Origin: Ignavibacteria bacterium UBA5771
Lineage (GTDB): Bacteria; Bacteroidota; Ignavibacteria; Kapaibacteriales; UBA2268
DNA length: 13,039 nt
Direction of reading: 5' to 3'
Assembly (NCBI GenBank): GCA_002418685.1
Contig: DIEP01000009.1
Location: 15,680 to 28,718 of the forward strand
Made by a program: the position numbers and the translations under genes. The notes under the pieces were generated by a model. It was not told where the DNA came from. It did no database searches and was given only the letters and a program-made list of their open reading frames with translations. Positions 1 through 6,966 of the stretch are shown here, one piece after another (the first letter of the stretch is position 1; every line of letters starts with the position of its first letter).

Positions 1-402
1 ACGGGATATAGAATTATGCAACTTGCAATTGAACATAACATACACATTGAAGCACTTCCTGGAGCGACTGCTCTTATTCCTGCATTGCAATTAAGCGGGC
101 TTGCAACTCATAATTTTGCTTTTTACGGTTTTCCTCCACCCAAGAAAAATCGCAAGAAATTTTTTGAAAATATTAAAAATAACAAAATTACAGCAGTCGT
201 TTATGAATCTCCTTTTAAAATTATGACGACTTTAAAAGACTTGATTGAAATACTTGGGAATGACCGTCGAGCATCTCTTTCACGAGAAATTTCAAAAGTT
301 TATGAAGAAACAATGAGAGGCACCCTTTCAGATATATTAAAAGAATTAGAGAAAAAAACAACTATAAAAGGCGAAATTGTATTAGTAATAGCAGGTGAAT
401 AA
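1..402 (+). CDS. rsmI: 16S rRNA (cytidine1402-2'-O)-methyltransferase RsmI, C-terminal half (5' end outside window)
   Basis: RsmI is a SAM-dependent methylase that 2'-O-methylates C1402 in the decoding centre of 16S rRNA. The frame is open from base 1 and reads TGYRI before the first internal ATG at 16. This matches the family's D-x-GYR-[LI] segment, so that ATG is not the start and the gene is cut by the window edge. About 133 codons remain of a protein normally near 220-290 residues. Visible family features are the LPGATALIPAL segment, the F-Y-G-F-P-P-P-K-K stretch, the YESPFKI motif (Y-E-[SA]-P-x-[KR]), the SLSREISKVYEE segment and the C-terminal GEIVLVIAG strand. The stop directly abuts the tmk start, with no spacer, which suggests co-transcription and translational coupling. 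The family assignment is firm. Confidence 0.93.
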   Translation, partial: TGYRIMQLAIEHNIHIEALPGATALIPALQLSGLATHNFAFYGFPPPKKNRKKFFENIKNNKITAVVYESPFKIMTTLKDLIEILGNDRRASLSREISKVYEETMRGTLSDILKELEKKTTIKGEIVLVIAGE

Positions 403-1029
403 ATGTTTATAACTTTTGAAGGTATTGATGGGTCGGGAAAAAGTACACAAATAAAATTATTAGAAAATTATTTGTCTGAACTACACATTGAATACATTTC
501 TGTTCGCGAACCAGGTGGTACTGAATTTTCTGAACAAATCCGCTCAATTTTGCTCGAAAGCAAACATTCCATTAATGCTGTAAGCGAATTAATGCTTTTT
601 GAATCAGCACGTTCCGATTTAGTCGAAAAAATTATCCGTCCCTCTTTGGAGAAAAACATAATTGTTATCGCAGATAGATTCTTTGATTCCACAGTTGCCT
701 ATCAAGGTTTTGGACGCCAATTAGATATTGAAAATGTTAATATATGCAACAATTTTGCAGTTGGGAATTGCATTCCGGATATTACTTTTTTACTCGATTT
801 GCCATTGGATTTAGCAAAAGCACGCATAAATCATTTGAGACTTGATAGAATGGAGAGTTCCTCAAATGATTTCTTTGAAAGAGTCTTTGAAGGATTTTTA
901 GAAATTGCTAAAAATAATCCAAATAGAGTAAAAATTATCGATGCAACACAATCGAAAGAGCAAATTTTCGAGAATATTAAAACAATTTTGCATCAGAAAT
1001 TCCCCAAGATTTTCTATAATGCGGGCTAA
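403..1029 (+). CDS. tmk: Thymidylate kinase
   Basis: Cytosolic enzyme that phosphorylates dTMP to dTDP with ATP, an essential step in dTTP supply. The 208 residues match the usual family length. The P-loop GIDGSGKST lies at residues 7-15, the REPGGT segment at 35-40, and the DRFFDST motif (DR[FY]xxST) at 91-97. The LID region is near 143-160 and contains R-L-D-R-M-E, and the LLDLP strand lies at 130-134. The ATG lies immediately after the rsmI stop and no other start fits. The 3' end is 2 bases before the next gene, so rsmI-tmk-glycosyltransferase looks like one transcription unit. The sequence shows nothing abnormal. Confidence 0.97.
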   Translation: MFITFEGIDGSGKSTQIKLLENYLSELHIEYISVREPGGTEFSEQIRSILLESKHSINAVSELMLFESARSDLVEKIIRPSLEKNIIVIADRFFDSTVAYQGFGRQLDIENVNICNNFAVGNCIPDITFLLDLPLDLAKARINHLRLDRMESSSNDFFERVFEGFLEIAKNNPNRVKIIDATQSKEQIFENIKTILHQKFPKIFYNAG

Positions 1030-1031
1030 TT

Positions 1032-2267
1032 ATGGATGCAATCTTTTTCACTCCCCAAAACATCCATTTGGCTCAAGAACATTATCAACTGAAAATCAAT
1101 AATTCAGAAAAGAATTTTAAGCAAGTTTTTCATAAAGAACTCATACGCAAGTTATTTTACCATTTAATTACTCTGCGTTTGCGACCACTTCCTAATGAAT
1201 TAATAAATTTGCAAAATCTCAAGAATATCCTTCTTGTTCGCAATGATGGTATTGGAGATTGGATACTTTCTACTCCAATTGTCGACTATATCAAAGAGAT
1301 CAATCCAAAAATAAATATCGATGTTATATCATCATATAGGAATTATGAATTAGTCAAAGGCAATCCACTTATTAAAAATGTTTATCCAATCCACCACAAA
1401 CCTACTTTGCTTGAGTTATTTAAAATTGGATTAAAAATTAGAAAAGCAAATACTTATGATTTGATAATTCTTTTAAAACATACAGAAACAACTAAAAACT
1501 TAATTTTCACAAGGATTGCTTCCCGCAAGAACACACCTATTATTGCATTTGGACATTCACTACCACTGCGGCACTCAACTTATCAACTTGCATTTTCTAA
1601 TGCAACAAATATAAATAGTTCTGCTACGCATTGGTCAGAAGTAATGATGGACTTAGTGAGAGCAAATATTAAACCTGAGCCTTATTCATATATTTCTCCT
1701 ACTGTCAATTTTTCAAAATCAAAATTTGATAATATTTCGAATATTATTCAAACAAATAATTTAGAATATTGCGCTGACAAGGAAATATTAAATTTTGATT
1801 TCGAGACTTTCCCATTATCAAATCCTATGAAATATGCAATTTTTAATATTTCTAGTTTTAATCCTAATAAACATTTGAATGAAATATGCATTATCGAATT
1901 GATAAATACAATATTAGAGCAACTCCCCAATATGATGTTGTTTATTTCAGGTTCAGAAAATGATTCTGAAAGAATAGAACAACTTGTAAGTAAGATAAAT
2001 AAAAGTAATTGCAAAGGAATATATTTAGATCTTATGGATTATGTTGCATTTTTGGCAGGGGCAAGCTGCATAATCTCACCTGATTCGGGACCTGTTCATA
2101 TCGCTTCAGTTTTTAATAAACCTGTTATTGCATTTTATAAATCTTATGAAAAGCTTGTTCATTGGCACCCATTGAGTGCTCGCTATGTTGCAATATTAAA
2201 AGACAATATTTCAGAAATCACAAAGGAAGAATTAATCAAAGCATTTCAATTATTGAAAATACAATAA
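1032..2267 (+). CDS. GT9-family (heptosyltransferase-like) glycosyltransferase with N-terminal extension
   Basis: Probable ADP-heptose or similar nucleotide-sugar glycosyltransferase acting at the cytoplasmic face of the inner membrane in LPS core or surface-glycan assembly. The GT9 N-terminal motif appears late, as LVRNDGIGDWILSTP at residues 68-82. D76 is at the position of the catalytic Asp in WaaC (SSMGD). The donor-binding C-terminal motif SPDSGPVHIA lies at 349-358, followed by KPVIAFY. Before the Rossmann core is a basic and hydrophobic extension of about 65 residues that the second GT9 protein in this window lacks; it may be a membrane-association segment (inference). The acceptor sugar cannot be deduced. 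The start is 2 bases after the tmk stop. The stop lies 1 base from the stop of convergent nuoC, leaving no room for a separate terminator. Confidence 0.85.
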   Translation: MDAIFFTPQNIHLAQEHYQLKINNSEKNFKQVFHKELIRKLFYHLITLRLRPLPNELINLQNLKNILLVRNDGIGDWILSTPIVDYIKEINPKINIDVISSYRNYELVKGNPLIKNVYPIHHKPTLLELFKIGLKIRKANTYDLIILLKHTETTKNLIFTRIASRKNTPIIAFGHSLPLRHSTYQLAFSNATNINSSATHWSEVMMDLVRANIKPEPYSYISPTVNFSKSKFDNISNIIQTNNLEYCADKEILNFDFETFPLSNPMKYAIFNISSFNPNKHLNEICIIELINTILEQLPNMMLFISGSENDSERIEQLVSKINKSNCKGIYLDLMDYVAFLAGASCIISPDSGPVHIASVFNKPVIAFYKSYEKLVHWHPLSARYVAILKDNISEITKEELIKAFQLLKIQ

Positions 2268-2268
2268 A

Positions 2269-2799
2269 TTACTCCAAATCACCATATTTTTCAGGGTATG
2301 GTGGCAAGGGCGAAGCATTTGGAATACCCATCAATGGGAAATCTTTTCTCAATGGATAAAGCGGTTCATGTGTTTCAGGATCTTTGAAATCTTCGGGCAT
2401 ATAAAAACGGCGAAGATTTGGATGACCTTCAAATTTAATTCCATACATATCATAAGTTTCACGCTCATACCAATTTGCACTTTCCCAAATACTTGTCAGA
2501 GACGGGCAGGTTGGATACTCTCCTTCAAGCTGAACTTTCACCCTCAATCTATGTTTGAATTGCAATGAATATAAATTATAAACCATCTCGAAACGGTCGG
2601 GCATCCTCATCCAATCAATGGCTGTTATATCGATGCACATATCAAAGAAAGTCTCAGGATTGTTTTTTAAATCACTAAGCACATCAATCATCTTTTCTTT
2701 GGAAATAATAATACTTAATTGATTATTATGTTCATAAGTCTGAACATTGGGATCAATTTTTGACACAATTTCAAGAACTTTGATTTTATCGATATACAT
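2269..2799 (-). CDS. nuoC: NADH-quinone oxidoreductase subunit C (complex I 30 kDa subunit)
   Basis: NuoC belongs to the peripheral arm of respiratory complex I, at the junction carrying electrons towards quinone. The 176-residue length fits a stand-alone NuoC rather than a NuoCD fusion. The 30 kDa-subunit signature runs from residues 112 to 131, beginning ERETYDMYGIKF and ending HPNLRR. It is followed by the family's Y-P-L-R-K-D-F-P-L stretch (148-156). The start is supported by an unusually good Shine-Dalgarno for this window (GGAGAG about 2-8 bases upstream), which overlaps the end of the STAS gene: the spacing is TGA, 8 bases, ATG. The two genes are therefore probably translated from one mRNA. 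No nuoA, nuoB, nuoD or other subunit is within the window on either side, so this nuoC is detached from the usual nuo cluster. Confidence 0.92.
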   Translation of the reverse strand: MYIDKIKVLEIVSKIDPNVQTYEHNNQLSIIISKEKMIDVLSDLKNNPETFFDMCIDITAIDWMRMPDRFEMVYNLYSLQFKHRLRVKVQLEGEYPTCPSLTSIWESANWYERETYDMYGIKFEGHPNLRRFYMPEDFKDPETHEPLYPLRKDFPLMGIPNASPLPPYPEKYGDLE

Positions 2800-2807
2800 T
2801 TCTCTCC

Positions 2808-3164
2808 TCAGTTTAATCTTTCATTGTTTTTGATGTATTGAATAGCGTCTTCAGGGGAATCAAAGAAAAGGAAAAGCGTGTCGATTTTGGTCATTGTAAA
2901 AAGATTTTTCACAAATTGCTGTGCTTTGACAATGCAAACGGGAATGGAATAATCGCGCAATTGACGATTTGCAAGCAATAAAGCGCCGAGACCCGAACTG
3001 TCCATCGTTTCCACACTTTCAAGATTTATGATGAGTGCTTTAATATTGGGTTGTGCTTCAATGAGTACTTTTGATTTCAATTCAGGTGCGATATCTGTTC
3101 CGACATTTGCTTCCTTGATATTCATAATAATAATATTATCGTCATTCTCAATTGTTAATTTCAT
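2808..3164 (-). CDS. STAS-domain anti-sigma factor antagonist (SpoIIAA/RsbV-like)
   Basis: A single-domain STAS protein of 118 residues, the typical length. Family members bind an anti-sigma factor or a partner-switching kinase and are switched off by serine phosphorylation. The conserved loop MDSSGLGALL lies at residues 54-63. S56 aligns with the phosphorylated serine after Asp in SpoIIAA (S58), so the switch residue is present. The N-terminal beta-strands (MKLTIENDDNIIIMNI) and the IKALIINLESVE strand before the loop fit the fold. No HPK-like kinase (RsbW/SpoIIAB), phosphatase or sigma factor is nearby, so the partner is unknown. It heads a two-gene unit with nuoC 8 bases downstream and is divergent from the GT9 gene at 3212. 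The family call is secure, the regulatory target is not. Confidence 0.9.
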   Translation of the reverse strand: MKLTIENDDNIIIMNIKEANVGTDIAPELKSKVLIEAQPNIKALIINLESVETMDSSGLGALLLANRQLRDYSIPVCIVKAQQFVKNLFTMTKIDTLFLFFDSPEDAIQYIKNNERLN

Positions 3165-3173
3165 GTTCTTTTA

Positions 3174-3190
3174 TTAATTTGATAAATTAA
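3174..3190. promoter_or_regulatory. Perfect 17-base palindrome in the divergent STAS/GT9 intergenic region
   Basis: The arms TTAATTT and AAATTAA flank the loop GAT. It sits in the only 47 bases between the STAS gene (minus) and the GT9 gene (plus), where both promoters must lie unless transcription enters from further away. It could be an operator, but it contains only A/T in the arms and such palindromes arise often by chance in sequence this AT-rich. No convincing TTTG/TAnnTTTG or sigma-70 promoter pair was recognised. Confidence 0.25.
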
Positions 3191-3211
3191 TTTTTGTAAA
3201 AATACTAATTT

Positions 3212-4288
3212 ATGAAAAATCAGAATAATATTGACAAACAAATAAATAAAATACTGATAATCAGATTAAGTTCTATTGGCGATATCGTGCTTTCAACTCA
3301 TCTAATCAGATTGCTAAGAAATCATTTCCCTTCTGCCGAACTTGATTTTATTTGTTTTTCCGAGTATCAAGAGATTCTGGACAAAAATAAAAGATTATCA
3401 AAATTGCATATTATTCTCAAATCATACTTAAAAAGCAGCTCTGATAAAGAATTGAATGATTTTTTTAAAAATAACGAAATCAATAATTATGATATAATAA
3501 TTGATTTACATAAAAATAAATATTCCAAGAAAATTATAAATTTATCAATCAAAAATTCTTCAAAAATATCTACAAAAATTTATAAAATCAATAAACTTAG
3601 ATTGCATAAATTGTCTTTAGTCTTTTTCAAAAAACCTTTAAAAAAGGATTTTCAAATACCAGATATCTACCTTGAAACAGTTCGCGAAATTGGTATCCAA
3701 GATGACGGGATGGGACTTGAAATTTGGCTCCCCGATGAAAATGAATATCTTACTGTTCCCAAAAAAATTGCAGAAAACCATGTTCCAATTATTGCAATAG
3801 CCCCAGGTGCTGCTCATTACACAAAACGTTATCCCAAAGAGAAATTTTTAAATGTAATGAATATGCTTTCTAAAAATTATGGTGCAAAGTTAATTTTGCT
3901 TGGTGGCACTAATGATACTGAATTATGCGAGTATTTAGAAAAATCAATTGATGCAAAAATTGATAATTATTGCGGGAAAACAAGTTTAGCTCATACAGCA
4001 GAACTTATTAACAATTGCGATTTACTTATTACAAACGACACAGGAATAATGCATATTGCCGCAGCTCGTCAAGTTCCTATTGTTGCAATATTTGGCTCAT
4101 CTGTGAAAGAATTAGGCTTCACACCATTCCGTGTCAGCAATCAAATTGTTGAACATCAAATATGGTGCAGACCTTGTTCACACATTGGTCGCGAAAGCTG
4201 TCCATTAGGGCATTTCAAATGTATGAATGAAATTCTTCCTTCTGATATTGTCAATGCAGTGGGAACTATATTGAATCGCAATTCCTAA
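3212..4288 (+). CDS. GT9-family lipopolysaccharide heptosyltransferase-like protein
   Basis: Probable ADP-heptose:LPS heptosyltransferase (WaaF/RfaF-like), transferring heptose to the inner core of LPS at the cytoplasmic face of the inner membrane. The 358 residues match the family. The N-terminal acceptor motif RLSSIGDIVLSTH lies at 18-30, with D24 at the WaaC D13 position. The central PGAAHYTKRYP (198-208) is the usual P-G-A-x-x-x-x-K-R-[WY]-P segment. LLGG is at 229-232 and the donor motif TNDTGIMHIAAA at 274-285. Near the C-terminus four cysteines (C319, C322, C330, C337) reproduce the C-x-P-C ... C-P-x-G-H-x-x-C pattern seen in heptosyltransferase II-like proteins. The leader has no Shine-Dalgarno. 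The exact sugar and acceptor remain inferred. The gene is divergent from the STAS-nuoC pair and 63 bases upstream of the rhomboid gene. Confidence 0.88.
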   Translation: MKNQNNIDKQINKILIIRLSSIGDIVLSTHLIRLLRNHFPSAELDFICFSEYQEILDKNKRLSKLHIILKSYLKSSSDKELNDFFKNNEINNYDIIIDLHKNKYSKKIINLSIKNSSKISTKIYKINKLRLHKLSLVFFKKPLKKDFQIPDIYLETVREIGIQDDGMGLEIWLPDENEYLTVPKKIAENHVPIIAIAPGAAHYTKRYPKEKFLNVMNMLSKNYGAKLILLGGTNDTELCEYLEKSIDAKIDNYCGKTSLAHTAELINNCDLLITNDTGIMHIAAARQVPIVAIFGSSVKELGFTPFRVSNQIVEHQIWCRPCSHIGRESCPLGHFKCMNEILPSDIVNAVGTILNRNS

Positions 4289-4303
4289 GATTCTTGAATA
4301 AGC

Positions 4304-4321
4304 AATTACATTATTGTAATT
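4304..4321 (+). terminator. Possible weak terminator hairpin after the GT9 gene
   Basis: The arms AATTACA and TGTAATT flank a 4-base loop, and TTTTT follows about 7 bases later. It lies 15 bases after the GT9 stop. The stem has only one G-C pair, so it may be fortuitous. Confidence 0.25.
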
Positions 4322-4351
4322 TCGTCAGTTTTTAAAATAAAAAATTATTAA

Positions 4352-5386
4352 ATGGCAAATTTCGGAAATCCACGTGGAGGTTTTGTTGCAGGTATGTTCC
4401 CACCTGTGATTAAAGCCCTAATTATAATAAATGTTGCAGTATTTTTGTTCCAAATGTTATTTCTTAATTTTCTTACTATTGGTGGTAGTCCTCTTGGTAA
4501 TTGGGTAATTCATTTATTTGCTTTGCAACCAATATTTACAGGTCAGTTTGAATCATTTTCATTGCATAATTTCTGGATATGGCAGTTAATTACATATCAA
4601 TTCTTGCACGGCGGATTATGGCATTTATTCTTCAATATGTTTGCTTTATGGATGTTTGGAATGGAATTGGAAAGAACTTGGGGCAGCAAGCGTTTTTTGA
4701 TTTATTATTTACTATGTGGAATTGGAGCGGGAATATGCCAATTATTTGTTAGTCCATTTTTTGGTACGGGTCCAATGCCGCCTACAATCGGAGCATCAGG
4801 TGCAATTTATGGCGTATTGCTAGGCTTTGGAATGACATTTCCAAATCGTCCTATTTTTATGTTCCCATTGTTTATCCCCATTCCTGCAAGAATATTTGTT
4901 ATAATTTTCGCGGGAATTGAATTATTTTCAGGATTTACTGCACAAGATGGTGTTGCTCATTTTGCCCATCTTGGAGGTGCATTAGTAGGACTTCTTCTGA
5001 TATTATTTGGTGATAAAACGAAGTTTATGCCATTTTTAGAAAGATTATTTTCGAGCAAGAAAAAATCATCTGCTGCAAGGGATTTTTATTCGCAACCCAC
5101 ATTTCGTGATAGTGGCAATAGATCAGAGGGAACTCGTCCATCATTTTTTCAAGGTCGATGGCAGAAACCAAAGGATACTCCACCTCGACGATTATATGAG
5201 ATTGAGGATGAAGAAGATGATTACAAACCGAAGAGCAAAGCCAGTCCTGCAGGCATCTATATAGAAGGCGAAGAAATAACTCAGCGAAAAATTGACGAGA
5301 TACTCGATAAAATCAGCGAACAGGGCTATCAAAATTTAACAGATCGAGAAAAGAAAATCCTACTTGAATTAAGCAAACGATTGTAA
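4352..5386 (+). CDS. Rhomboid-family intramembrane serine protease with C-terminal cytoplasmic tail
   Basis: Polytopic inner-membrane protease that cleaves transmembrane segments of substrate proteins. The catalytic serine is S149 in GASGAIYG (147-154) and the catalytic histidine H206 in AHLGG (205-209). The H-x-x-x-N segment HLFFN at 91-95, after HGGLW, supplies the oxyanion residues. WMFGMELERTWG (100-111) matches the conserved loop-1 W-x-x-G-x-x-x-E segment. The first helix is near residues 20-40 and about six membrane helices end near 220. After that comes a charged, low-complexity linker (about 222-300), then a short helical module (309-342, K-I-D-E-I-L-D-K-I) like the small tail domain seen on Bacteroidota-type rhomboids. 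The leader is AT-rich without a Shine-Dalgarno. Its last 18 bases overlap the open frame of a pseudogene on the other strand. The substrate is unknown. Confidence 0.93.
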   Translation: MANFGNPRGGFVAGMFPPVIKALIIINVAVFLFQMLFLNFLTIGGSPLGNWVIHLFALQPIFTGQFESFSLHNFWIWQLITYQFLHGGLWHLFFNMFALWMFGMELERTWGSKRFLIYYLLCGIGAGICQLFVSPFFGTGPMPPTIGASGAIYGVLLGFGMTFPNRPIFMFPLFIPIPARIFVIIFAGIELFSGFTAQDGVAHFAHLGGALVGLLLILFGDKTKFMPFLERLFSSKKKSSAARDFYSQPTFRDSGNRSEGTRPSFFQGRWQKPKDTPPRRLYEIEDEEDDYKPKSKASPAGIYIEGEEITQRKIDEILDKISEQGYQNLTDREKKILLELSKRL

Positions 5387-5781
5387 TGAGATTTGCGAAT
5401 TGAGTAGTTTCCAGAAGGTTGTTTTTATATTTTGAATCTGATTGTATTGTTTTATTAGCTTCTTCACGATAAATCTGTCGTCTGTATATATTTTTAATTT
5501 ATAAACTCCCGTTGATAAATTCACTACATCTAATGTGCTTTGATTCCCCAATATTCTTTGACTTTTAATTACTTGCCACTGAAGATTTATTATTTAAGGT
5601 AACAAATATTTGCTTCGCTTTGCCCTATTTTCAAATAATAATTTGCGGGATTTGGAAAACCGATCTATTATATCTGAACATGATATTTTCTTTCACTAAG
5701 GGAGGTATCCCATCATATTTAGTTCAGCCACCGTCAGTTCCCGATCCACTTTGTTCCGCTGCTATCAATAGCAATTGAAAT
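5369..5781 (-). pseudogene. Decayed C-terminus of a T9SS-exported beta-propeller protein (Reg_prop repeat plus type A sorting domain)
   Basis: Read on the minus strand, several short pieces in different frames join into one recognisable protein end. At 5781-5740 it reads ISIAIDSSGTKWIG. After a one-base shift it reads GTDGG, a TGA where Leu is expected, then TKYDGIPPLVKENIMF. Together these match the two-component-regulator propeller repeat (S-I-A-x-D-x-x-G-x-x-W-I-G-T-x-x-G-L-x-x-Y-D-G). Another one-base loss leads into F-P-N-P-A-N-Y-Y-L-K-I, the classic start of a T9SS sorting domain. After a further shift, INLQWQ, GNQSTLDVVNLSTGVYKLKI and VKKLIKQ complete that domain (to about 5447). The codon after KQ is TAC, so the original stop also seems lost and the frame runs on to 5369, into the rhomboid 3' end. 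At least three frameshifts and one nonsense codon make it non-functional. The rest of the gene is gone. Confidence 0.8.
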
Positions 5782-5852
5782 TACCCGTATGAGTAATTCA
5801 CAAATTGCCCTGATAATGTGCAAGAAAATGGAGAATGAAGGTGAAATTTATG

Positions 5853-5918
5853 AGATTGCTCCGCAAGAGTATTTGCTTGCTCGCAATGACTCGATCAACG
5901 AATACAGTGAAGCAATCT
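5853..5918. repeat. REP/MITE-like imperfect palindromic element
   Basis: A 66-base stretch is bounded by 8-base inverted repeats, AGATTGCT and AGCAATCT. On the minus strand it contains GTCATTGCGAG followed by GGAGCAATCTCATAAA. This resembles the widespread intergenic repeat with the ...GTCATTGCGAG...GAAGCAATCT... signature found in many bacterial genomes (recalled pattern, not searched). Bases 5787-5850, between it and the propeller remnant, show nothing recognisable. A 44-codon plus-strand frame from 5789 to 5923 runs through the element and is probably not a gene. Confidence 0.5.
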
Positions 5919-5928
5919 ATTGAATATA

Positions 5929-6264
5929 TTATTTAGTGCCAGGTAATGATGGCATTGGTGGTTGCCCGACTGGTGGCGCTGATGGAGGAAGCTGCGTTCC
6001 TTCAATCATGGGTTTCGGAGCATTCTGCTGTTGGTTCACAAAAAATTTGTTAGTAACAACGGAAAACACTAACATTGCAACAGCTAATCCAATAGTGATT
6101 TTTTGGAGTAAATCCATCGTTTGCTTGCTTCCGAACATAGAAGTAAAAGAACTCGTAATACCTCCCATTCCAGTAAGCATATCCCCTTTTCCTGGTTGAA
6201 TAAGAACTACTACAATCAATAATATTGATGCTATAATGTTTAAGATTATTAATATCGAGTACAT
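5929..6264 (-). CDS. secG: Preprotein translocase subunit SecG
   Basis: Small inner-membrane subunit of the SecYEG channel that assists SecA-driven export. The 111 residues hold two hydrophobic helices, at about 2-23 and 53-70. Between them is the diagnostic loop IQPGKGDMLTGMGG (22-35), and the F-G-S-K-Q-T-M-D-L-L-Q-K-I-T segment leads into helix 2. The C-terminal tail (about 75-111) is rich in Pro and Gln, as often seen in SecG of this lineage. The ATG is preceded by an AT-rich leader without Shine-Dalgarno. It follows tsaC on the same strand after 75 bases and may be the last gene of an ftsY-receptor-tsaC-secG unit, or have its own promoter in that gap. Confidence 0.93.
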   Translation of the reverse strand: MYSILIILNIIASILLIVVVLIQPGKGDMLTGMGGITSSFTSMFGSKQTMDLLQKITIGLAVAMLVFSVVTNKFFVNQQQNAPKPMIEGTQLPPSAPPVGQPPMPSLPGTK

Positions 6265-6320
6265 ATTTTCAATTTTATTTTTTTAAGAAATGCAAATTAA
6301 GAAAAAAATTCCAAATAGTT

Positions 6321-6340
6321 AAGTTTTGAGATTAAAACTT
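6321..6340 (-). terminator. Possible weak hairpin at the end of tsaC
   Basis: The arms AAGTTTT and AAAACTT flank a 6-base loop and touch the tsaC stop codon. On the minus strand a TTTTTTT run follows about 13 bases after the stem. The short AT-rich stem and offset U-tract make it a doubtful terminator or attenuator between tsaC and secG. Confidence 0.25.
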
Positions 6341-6966
6341 TACGATATATTTTGAATATCACTGAGTTTAAGTGCTCCTTGACGTAATATTTTCGGTGGA
6401 ACTTGCGTTAAATCGATAATCGTAGATTCAATGCCAATCATATTTTGGTCATCTTCAATTATCAACGATACTCTTTGATTGAATATTTGAAAAGCATCCA
6501 TGGCTGTTTTTATAGACGCTTCATTTGAAATATTTGCTGATGTGCCAAGAATTGGTTCGCCCAATTTGTCAATTAAGTCCTTTATAAATTTATTATCGGG
6601 TATTCTAATTCCAAGCGTTTGCAAGTTTGAAGTTGCAAGATTACTTATCTTATCTTTTTTATTTAAAATTAACGTCAAACAGCCCGGCAGATTCTTCTCT
6701 GCTATTTTATAAAATATATCAGGTATATCGGCAACATAATCCTTCATCATTTCAATGCTTGAAAAATATGCCGAAAGTGGTTTCTGGTAATCTCGTTGTT
6801 TAATTTCGTATATATGATTTATTGCATCATCTTTATTCCAGAGACAACCAATTCCATATACTGTATCGGTCGGAAATATAAATATACCTCCATTTTTCAA
6901 TACATCAATTGAGGAATTGATTGCCTCTGGATAATTTTGTGAAAGATGTATAATTTTGGTATCCAC
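6340..6966 (-). CDS. tsaC: L-threonylcarbamoyladenylate synthase (TsaC/YrdC type)
   Basis: Cytosolic enzyme that makes threonylcarbamoyl-AMP from threonine, bicarbonate and ATP, the first step of the universal t6A37 modification of ANN-decoding tRNAs. The 208 residues are a YrdC domain without the C-terminal Sua5 domain. Motifs are PTDTVYGIGC (32-41), the K-x-R region IKQRDYQKPL (55-64), PGCLTLIL (94-101), GIRIPD (119-124), GTSAN (141-145) and ESTIID (180-185). The start is GTG, chosen because it overlaps the receptor stop by one base (TAGTG), a typical stop-restart arrangement, and because the protein needs its first residues for the conserved N-terminal strand. Translation is therefore probably coupled to that of the receptor gene. 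Confidence 0.93.
   Translation of the reverse strand: MDTKIIHLSQNYPEAINSSIDVLKNGGIFIFPTDTVYGIGCLWNKDDAINHIYEIKQRDYQKPLSAYFSSIEMMKDYVADIPDIFYKIAEKNLPGCLTLILNKKDKISNLATSNLQTLGIRIPDNKFIKDLIDKLGEPILGTSANISNEASIKTAMDAFQIFNQRVSLIIEDDQNMIGIESTIIDLTQVPPKILRQGALKLSDIQNIS

Noticed and set aside
1748..2014. 88-codon minus-strand frame within the first GT9 gene
   Set aside because: It is a shadow of a well-supported GT9 coding sequence and its low-complexity composition reflects the AT-rich opposite strand.
3165..3211. Specific promoters for the divergent STAS and GT9 genes
   Set aside because: Several TTTG-like and TAATTT-like strings exist, but none has consensus spacing. In DNA this AT-rich they are not evidence.
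5369..5551. A stand-alone 60-residue minus-strand protein with a TTG start
   Set aside because: The frame continues upstream of the TTG and matches only the end of a T9SS sorting domain. It is part of the pseudogene, not a small gene.
5789..5923. Plus-strand 44-codon frame starting ATG AGT AAT
   Set aside because: It has no recognisable motif, runs through the REP-like repeat, and its upstream part is antisense to the propeller remnant, so it is more likely a chance frame.
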